DNA of 64,000 bases from Sambucus nigra (Eukaryota; Streptophyta; Magnoliopsida; Dipsacales; Adoxaceae): assembly GCA_949130495.1 (NCBI GenBank), contig OX422211.1, forward strand, positions 441,820,219-441,884,218, written 5' to 3'. Shown here in pieces: positions 56,262 through 64,000 of this stretch. Every line of letters starts with the position of its first letter. Position 1 is the first letter of the stretch. The notes under the pieces were generated by a model that saw only the letters and a program-made list of their open reading frames with translations, was not told where the DNA came from and did not search any database. The position numbers were made by a program, and so were the translations under genes.

Positions 56262-57936
56262 TGATGAGTGCATTACTTTGTATGAAATTTGTCCAATTTT
56301 ATGCCTAGTTAGGGCTGTTGTATTATTAATAATGAGCTTTTAGAGTCTTTTTCCTAAATTAAAAGAAAAATGCAAGTTTGAATAAAATTTAAGTCAAAAT
56401 ATGATTTTAATAACTCTGGGGGTGAAATCATAGTCATCAAACTTTATGGGCCTGGAAATAATTTTTAAATGTTTATCTAGGCAAAATAAAGTTCTTTCTT
56501 AAATTTGGTTGAGTTCTGAATTGAAACAAGCAATTTTTGAATTTCGGGGGTGAAAATGCAAAGAAGGGTAATTCTGTAATTTTTTAAATATTTATGACCC
56601 TAATTTTGAATTAATTATTTTTATTTTGTATTATTAGAGGTGCCCCAAAAATTTGGAGAAAAAAGGAGTCGATGTGCAAAAATTGTCAGGATACATCGCG
56701 ACGCGACATAACGCGGTTGACATAGATGTACTAAATATTTTTTTATTAAATCGCTCGAGTGTCCTTTGAGACCGTGCCATAGATTTTCGGAAAGGTCTTG
56801 AATGGACTCACAAGTTTGAAGTTCGAATGAAAATGAGATATTGAAGTTTGGGAAGTCAAAAATGCGATTAAAGTTAGTGCTGTGAATAATGATGTGAATA
56901 GTGCCAAAATTGGGGATAATTATCTCCAACTTTTTCCAAGACTCCATGAGATAATTATCAGCTCAAATATAACCAATCAGGAAGAGTCCCACCCCATCCA
57001 AATACCCTACCCCTAAGCCTATAAATAGGACCCTTGGGTTCATTATTTTTCACACAGAGTTGTAGAGAGCGACTTTAGAATAATTGTTGGTAGTGTTAGT
57101 TTGAGTGCTTTATTTATATTTGAGGGCCAATAATTATTTTGTGGGAGGAATTCTGTCAAGAATATTTATGACACACCATTTGTAAGTTTGATTATTTAAT
57201 GAAATTTAGCATTCACTCTTACAAATTTATTATGTCTACAATTATGCTCGCTTAATTTCTTTACTAGGACTAGGTGAAATTTATCATGTCTCATTAATAT
57301 TGTGCATGATTTAAATTCATTTCCCCCCCTCCCCCTATATTTGCTAAAGGTTTTAAAAATTCAGTATTCATTTAAAACAGCATGAGAGTGTGTTTTAAAC
57401 CTTCGACATTGTTTGAAAAAATATATTTTTTTATTTTAAGTATGTGTACTTTTTGATGGGTTATACTTTTATTAAATTGATTGATTGCCAATGCTTAAAG
57501 ACTATATTTTGAATTTAAAAGTGAACATTTTAAGAGAATCGGGATTTTAGGCATCTAAATTTAGAGACGTTAAATTTTATGTTGGACTTCTAACGTGTTA
57601 TTTTTCTGAATTAAATACATCGAGAGACGGTTTAATTTGAATTATAAAATCGAGAATGGCGAATTTAAATTATTGCACAGTGTTAGTTTAACGTGATAAA
57701 TGGATCCAACGTACTAGTTTTCACGCACACTTAATTATATCTTTCTTAGTTGCACTTTTTATTTGTGTTAGCTTAGTTTAATATTACACCTCATCTCTAA
57801 AACCATTTAGTCTACTTGGAGAGTCACAATTATTTTTAATGAAAAAAATTGATAAATCTCTGTGGGTTCGACCCGTACTTACACTCGCTATTCTACAATA
57901 GCCCCTGCACTTACGGTATTTTAAAATTGGCAAACA
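56262..57936 (+). repeat. element C 3' LTR
   Basis: 1,675 bp, counterpart of 37721-39388, with a TATA box at 57019-57028. It ends GGCAAACA and is followed by flank tatac. Confidence 0.9.
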
Positions 57937-60900
57937 TATACCAATCGAGTCTTTGAATCATTTATAGACTCTTCTGGTATCATGTTGAATATTGAAGCAT
58001 CTAACTCAAAACCAATTGGTTATGGGTGGATGGGCCCGAGGACCTTATTTATTATGATGATAGGCTTTCACTTCCTAATGTGGGACCTTATATCTCAGCA
58101 AGCCTTTTCACATGCAATGGGACATGAGCCTAACATGTGAACATATTTATATTTGGGTGACGTGGAGCAATTAGATTGTAGGGTTGTGCGTAACAGGCTC
58201 AGATATCATGATAAGTATTGGAGCATCCAATCAAAACCCAATTGCAATAGATGGACGGATCCCATGATCTTACATAATATGGTGCAAGGATTTAAATTTC
58301 TTATATGGAACTTTATATTAGCAACACAAGGTAAATAAATTGCATTGGATTTACTTTTAATAAGATAATGGCATGTTTAATTAAAAATTTGATAAAAAGA
58401 TTGAAAACAATCTATTTTCTTAAAATAATGTGGGAGAAAATATGAAACACGATCTTTTACTTTTCACGTTTTTCATAAAATTTAATTTTTGAACGTTAGA
58501 AAAAATCACGCAAACTAAAAAGAAATAAAAAAAATATTTTTATGAAATATGAAATTATGGATTATCTATTTATACTATTGTTATTGTTGAACACATGAAA
58601 ATGATTATCTATTCATAATACATTTTATTGTTATAAAGTTCACAAAATTATGAATGTGCATCTTTATACATTCAATCACAAAAATCAAAATTTTAAAATT
58701 GCAAAACACTCAAATAATACAATGTAAAAAGCACAAAAAATATTAATAGTAGTCAGCCGGAAGGAGGGGTCAGGAGACTATGTTTTAATATTATCTGAGA
58801 CCAACTGTGGCATTCTAACTTTCATACTGCACCTTGTAATAACTCTCATTTTCTCATGTAAAGGTTAGTCAGACATAGTACGTCGAAGATGGGGCTTGTC
58901 ATAAAATCTATATCATTCTCAAGATCTAGACCATAAAAATATTTATTTTCCAACCTCAATTGTATTTAAAACTGGATTTAAATGAATAATCAAGATTACA
59001 ATAAATCCAACATCCACATAATATAAATAAAAATCCAACATAAATGTAAATATCCCAACTGGCTGGGCTTATGCCCATACAACAATCCAAAATAGGTAAA
59101 GACAAGAAAAAGTAGCATCCTAAGCTTGAATCAATAAATCGATCTTTGAGAAGCAACATGTGACAGCAAGTCTGATATTCCTTCAGCCTCGTCATTCTAG
59201 TCTAAGCAAACCTAGGAGGAAAGCATTTAAAATTTGGGTGAGTGCCCTAAAGTGTGCAAGAATTAACTTGCTTATTTTTATAGTACAAAAGTACAATTAA
59301 TTAAAATTGAGTATTTCCATCATCACTCTCGTGCATAAAGTGTTTTACCCCTCACCTAAGAGTAGCGCTACTCGAGTACCCACCCATAGCCCGATATGGA
59401 TACAAAATAAACATAATGACAGTATATAAATGCATCTAGTAAAGTGAGGTACTGAGACAATGTTAAATAAGTTCAAATTACTGTTTCCCAATTTTACCCC
59501 CATCATATCACCCATAAGGAGATAACATCTAATATCATTCATACTAAGTAGTAATGGGTCTTGCATTTTAGTACACAATGTTAGACTTAGAAATTCTTTC
59601 ATTTACTTTCTATAATTTCATATATGTCCTTATATATGCGACACTAAGGCATCTACCTATTGGGTTCTGTTCGTGCTCTATCGGTGAGTCCGTAGGAGTC
59701 TCCTATTAAAAACGGACAAAATAAAATACAAGCAACTGGGGCGGTACCTATACGGTTACACCATTGCACAACCCATACCAAGCGGTGTCATATGGATCCC
59801 AGCATCAACACTTAACTCTTATAAGTGGCGCTGCCACGTAGTACCTAAAATATGACCTACACTAAGTCCAATCACTTGTGCCGACGTTTGCTTCGATTCC
59901 GAACGCAAGCAATCTTAACTGATAGGACGGTCCACGGACATTGGTATATCAACACAAAAAAATAGCTACATATTACCATATGTTAATGTAATTATCCCAA
60001 TAATTACCCTATAGCTGCCCAAAAGCATTAGTCCATACTTATCCTTATTTAATAATTAACCAACATGTAAATTATTAAACAGTCCCTCTAAATAGAATTG
60101 ACATTAACCATCTAGTTAATTTAGTCCTTCTCTTACAAATAGCAACATATTTTTATTTTTAATAAATTCCACGAATGCCCAAACATTGTCCTACCAACTC
60201 GTATGAACTTTTAAAAATCATCTGGACCCAACAGCGGACCTTGTGCTTGGACCCCCCCCCCCCCCCAATCGAACGGGTTCGGACTAGGGGAGAATTGATT
60301 CGCACCTGAGCTAACCAACCCTTCTGCCCAGATTTTTGCTAAGTTCGAAAATGTTTTTTTTCTTCCCAACCACAATTCTAACGACTTTATCCTTAATATA
60401 GTTTTACATCCGGGTTCTCATAACCTTGTTTAACCTCTTGAGATAATTTATTACAAGATTTAATGTCAAGTTCAAGTCCCAAATCATAGAATTGAAATCA
60501 TAACGGAAGTTCATGTATTTTCATATTTTTATCCATAGGTTATTTAATCTTTACAACATATAAGGGAATTTATCACCATAAATGTAGATCCTTAACATAC
60601 TCAATAGTTCTCTAAAGGTAATTAATCATATTAATTTAAATAGAGTCCTCAATCATTAACTTTTCCAATATTCAACCCGCAATATATACATACCTAATTT
60701 TTGGATTTTCCTGCTTTACTTTTAGATCCCAAACATTTATAAACAAGATTCAATTCATCAATTAATTACGAAAAATCCTACAAATCTAGAATTCTATATG
60801 GAAATACATTATGGTGATTTAAGAATCATTTTGGATAAATAAAAGTAAGCAAGAAAACTCTAGCCTTAGATCTTGGATGTCTTCTTGGTTGATTCTTGAA

Positions 60901-61403
60901 TTCCTTCTTGAATCTTTCTCTTGCAATTATCTTGCTAAGGTTCTTGCCTTTTTCTCCCAAAGTGTGTCCTTAGGATTCTTGAATGTGAAGTTGTAGGGAG
61001 TTATCAACTCCTAATAAAGGTAATTAACTCGGTAATCCCCAGTTAAGCCATAGGCCACAACTTTAGATCCCCAAATACCTTATTAACTTAACCCAATAAT
61101 CCCCTAACTAATTTATACATACCCCGGACCATTTCTAAAGGTCTAAAATACCTAAACGAGTTCGTAAATCCTTCCAAAACGCATCTTGAATATCTTTCTT
61201 GAACAAGTATGTTTTAAATTGTGCTGCATGCCATATATCAATTATTTAATGCACATGCAGTTATTTTCTATCGAAATTATTTATCATGCTAATTCATTCA
61301 CTCATACTTAATTACTTAAATTGTCCGTTTTAATTTAATTCCCATAAATTTTATTTTGTTCCAAAAAAAAGTTTTATTTTATTCTAAATATATGGGGTAT
61401 TAT
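57937..61403. repeat. tandem duplication, unit 2 part 3
   Basis: From CCAATCGAGTC...TGAATCATTTATAGACTC to CTTATATATGCGACACTAAGGC it follows unit 1 from 16528 to about 18230. Beyond 59652 unit 2 has ~1.65 kb with no counterpart in unit 1 before the common GGGGTATTAT terminus. No gene is supported. Minus-strand ORFs at 58956-59195 and 59345-59602 match those in unit 1 but show no recognisable domain. Confidence 0.78.
59220..61403 (-). repeat. probable LTR fragment closing unit 2
   Basis: Ends ATATATGGGGTATTAT, the inverted start of a Tekay-like LTR. It contains blocks typical of such LTRs in reverse (splice-like GATTCTTGAAT/TCTTGCC stretches and long AT-rich tails). No gag-pol is attached and no clean other end is seen. 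A run of 15 C lies at 60252-60266. This would be a solo or truncated LTR; unit 1 has an internally deleted version. Confidence 0.35.
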
Positions 61404-63519
61404 CCACGTGGTAGTCGATATGCCTTGTTAACCTTTAACTTGCTATTACAAAACAAGCAAATTTGGGAGCATTTTGCTCATAAATTTGTTTGTCATGTGA
61501 GGAAATAGCATTTTTCTCCATGCTCGAGAGAGCTAAAACAAACAAAAGTATTTAGCAAAATAGAATTTTGTTATTTTTCTTGATAATTGGAAGATAGAGT
61601 GGTGATGTATTTAATTATTTTTCACCTAAATAAATACATATAAAATGGTAAGGATGTGTAAGATCAAAACCAACCCGATGAAACTCACCAATCCAATCTA
61701 AATCAAACCAATCCAATTAGAAAACTGATCGAAATTGGATCGGATGGGTATTTTTTTTTTTAAATCGACCTTGATTGAATCGAATTCGGATCTGTACATT
61801 TCAACCCAATGAAACATATAAAATAATAATAATTGAAAATTTAACCATGAAGTTTGGGTCCATTCTGAAATTGCGACCTACTCTTTCAATTTTTGCAATT
61901 TTAACCACGATGTTTTCAATTTGCATAATTTGGAACACCCGTTAGGGGACTTAACGGTAATGCCTTGTGAGCTTTAACATTTACAACAGGACACAATTCA
62001 TTTATTAAGTTGACCAATTAAAAATTGATATTTGGATCAAAAAATAAATAATTAAAAAATATTTTTGCCACCTATTAAAGACAAAAGAAAAAACAACAAC
62101 ATCAAACGCCCACATCTTCTCCACAAGCAACTACCAACATCACCACCGCCTACCACTAATAAATCAACTTATAATGTTATTAAAGAAAATAAATTTATAA
62201 AAGAAAACAAACTTATAAAAGAAAGTACCAACATCACCACTGCCTACCACCAAGAAATCATCTATTGGTGCATAGTAAACACAATTGAATAACCATTTGG
62301 AGTAATTACACCTGCCCCCCCTACCCCCCCCCCCCCCCCCGAACTTTGCCCCAATACTTTTCCACACCAACTTTAGTTTTTGTACTTAAACCCCTTAGCT
62401 TCCAACACGATTGCAAATTGGTCCCTACTATCCAACTCCATTAATTTCTTATTGGAAAATTGAGTCATGTGTGTTGCATATGACTTTTTGAAGGATATTC
62501 TTATTTATCTCTTTTTTTCTTTCCACCCTCTTTCTTTTCACCTTATTTCTTCTCTTTCTCTCTCTCTCTCTCTTAGACATGGAGACCCACCCGCCCTCCC
62601 CTGCTACCCCTCCACCCTCTGCCTTCCCCCACACCCTCGCCCCCCGCCCAACTGCCCCCTAATCAGGCCATTTGATTCCCCTCCGCTCCACTACCCCTCA
62701 CCCTCCTCTCTTCCATCTCTCTTTACATGCACATATACATTTGTAAAGGTTTCAGTCAGATTTGAAATGGTTTGAACTAGATTTGTTAAGTTTCTATTTT
62801 GATTTTGATTTGGATATTTTTTATACAGATTTTTCAGATTTTTTTTGTATTCCTTTAGTTCTGAATATGTATGTTTTGGGCCGAAAAGGTTTTGGTCGAA
62901 AATATTTTTTTTTGAAAATATATTTTATTGTTAGAAAAGGTTTTTTTGTATCATTTCCTGTAGGTCCCAAAAATAACCAAGTGCGAAAAAAGTGTGTTTC
63001 AAACCAAACCAAGTTGTGTAACAAATTAGCTTAACCAAATTTTATCTTGATTAATCCTAAACACACATCTAGTTATTAAAGTAAGTAAAATAAAGTAAAG
63101 ATACTCACAACGCCTGAGGTATGAGGAAAAACCTAAACGGGAAAAACCTCAGATGACTTAGCCAGACAATCACTATGAATAATGGTTTTACAAAGACAGA
63201 TTAGCCTTACTCAATGACTCGATCCCCATGGGTCTTGACACTCCTTATGATATTCTACCATTCTTCAATAGTGACCACGCAGAAATTCCACCTTTCACGA
63301 TGCTCGTCGACAATACAAGTGTCCATGTATGTCTCGGTGTCCATCGATACGGCTGGATTCATCTACGATGTTGAACATAATATCCGTTGCTTCTCCACCA
63401 CAAATGCAGCAACACAAGTTGTTCAAAGATGGTTGAACAAGTTCCAGACTTGATGCAAAACGATCTCTATTTCATATAATAATGAAAGATCAGATTTTTC
63501 TTATGAAAACCTTTGCAAG
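61404..63519. other. unassigned AT-rich region
   Basis: No gene is supported. It holds a weak local repeat ACCAACATCACCAC-GCCTACCAC near 62131 and 62227, a 17-C run at 62324-62340, and a (TC)n run near 62553-62573. Segments such as GGTCCCTACTATCCAACTCC near 62420 resemble ends of Mutator-type MITEs without confirmable boundaries. The plus-strand ORFs at 62065-62292 and 62467-62775 are low-complexity. Confidence 0.45.
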
Positions 63520-64000
63520 TGTAACACCCTACCCGCCCGAGGAGAGCGAACGGAGCACCACTCGATAAAATAAATCTGCAATATAACAAGGTATAGAGCA
63601 TGTAAATCCCACAACAAAAAGAAAAATGACTAATCTCAATCTTCAAATAAATACAATAAATCTCTAGAATTAATTACAACAATCTAACTAACCCGAAAAC
63701 AAATAAAACATCAAATGCTCTATACATCAAAATAAATACAAGTCTTCTCATCTTGCATTAAAAATCCTTCCCAAATCATCCACGGTAAAAATAATCCCAA
63801 TTGGTCCATAGCGTCCCAAATACAAGTTAACCTACCAACTAAAGAAAAATATGGGGAAGTATACAATATGACAGGAAAGATGCTCAACAAATATATGTTA
63901 GCGATGAAAAAAGCGCAACAACACGAGTACGAATATTCAAATCAAATGCAAATCTCAATAGAATTTTATCAATAAATTCCTCAACAACACATTAACCGGG
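63520..64000. repeat. start of another LTR, truncated by the window end
   Basis: TGTAACACCCTACCCGCCCG begins abruptly after AT-rich sequence. It resembles the inverted end of Tekay-type LTRs (compare TGTGACACCCCGAC at 43226), with CATCAAATGC/AATACAA-rich sequence following as in D. If so, it is the minus-strand LTR of an element extending to the right. Confidence 0.45.

Larger units (their letters stand above)
37721..57936 (+). mobile_element. element C: Athila-type Ty3/gypsy element lacking RT and integrase
   Basis: LTRs 37721-39388 and 56262-57936 both start TGATGAGTGCATTACTTTGT and end CAAACA. The flanks ttttc (37716-37720) and tatac (57937-57941) are each two changes or fewer from tgtac, the uninterrupted site in unit 1 (16523-16527). 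The primer site is TGGCACC...-type, and the gag motifs and protease are Athila-like. Without the inserted element D (43226-53950) C would be ~9.5 kb. After the protease there is no RT, RNase H or integrase; instead there is an unrecognised ORF (54066-54650) and a long 3' untranslated region. LTRs look ~90% alike in the part compared, so it is an old insertion of a probably non-autonomous Athila derivative. Confidence 0.88.

Noticed and set aside
62467..62775. Plus-strand 102-codon ORF rich in Ser, Leu and Pro
   Set aside because: Made of (TC)n and C-rich low-complexity sequence; no codon or domain signal.

Overview
The window looks like intergenic heterochromatin from a large, repeat-rich flowering-plant nuclear genome. 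It carries plant lineages of Ty3/gypsy LTR retrotransposon (Tat, Tekay-type chromovirus, Athila), a CACTA DNA transposon, hAT-like and other MITEs and a LINE-type fragment. I found no intact single-copy host gene, rRNA, tRNA or CRISPR array, and I cannot name the species from the sequence. All coordinates and gene models are read by eye; LTR identities are rough estimates from partial alignments.

Layout. (1) 1-1379: AT-rich flank with a ~575 bp imperfect inverted repeat. (2) 1380-13246: Tat-clade element A with near-identical LTRs and a perfect 5-bp target duplication (ccttt). It has gag, protease, RT, a decayed RNase H plus a second archaeal-type RNase H, and integrase. Downstream lie eight ~102 bp tandem repeats and a long antisense gene for which I can build a three-exon model. 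(3) 13381-13890: antisense RNase H fragment of LINE type. (4) 14054-61403: an old tandem duplication. Unit 1 is 14054-18328 and holds a hAT-like MITE with a smaller MITE inside it. Unit 2 begins at 18329 and is split into three pieces (18329-19866, 37606-37720, 57937-61403) by two insertion complexes.

First complex, 19867-37605: a Helitron-like sequence (weak call) carrying an old Tekay-type element B (21198-37498), which itself carries a CACTA transposon (24220-29884, TSD tca) just after its primer binding site. Second complex, 37721-57936: an Athila-type element C. It keeps gag and protease, shows no RT or integrase, and carries an unrecognised 194-aa ORF. It is interrupted by a younger Tekay-type element D on the minus strand (43226-53950, perfect TSD gtctg). 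(5) 61404-63519: unassigned AT-rich sequence. (6) 63520-64000: start of another LTR that leaves the window.

Every retrotransposon coding region is broken by stops or frameshifts, so none looks autonomous as sequenced. The two duplication units act as empty-site references for each other, which lets the order of insertions be read directly. The features most worth following are the antisense spliced gene in A, the RT/integrase-free Athila derivative with its unknown ORF, the unstable palindrome array in the LTRs of D, and the exploded tandem duplication.
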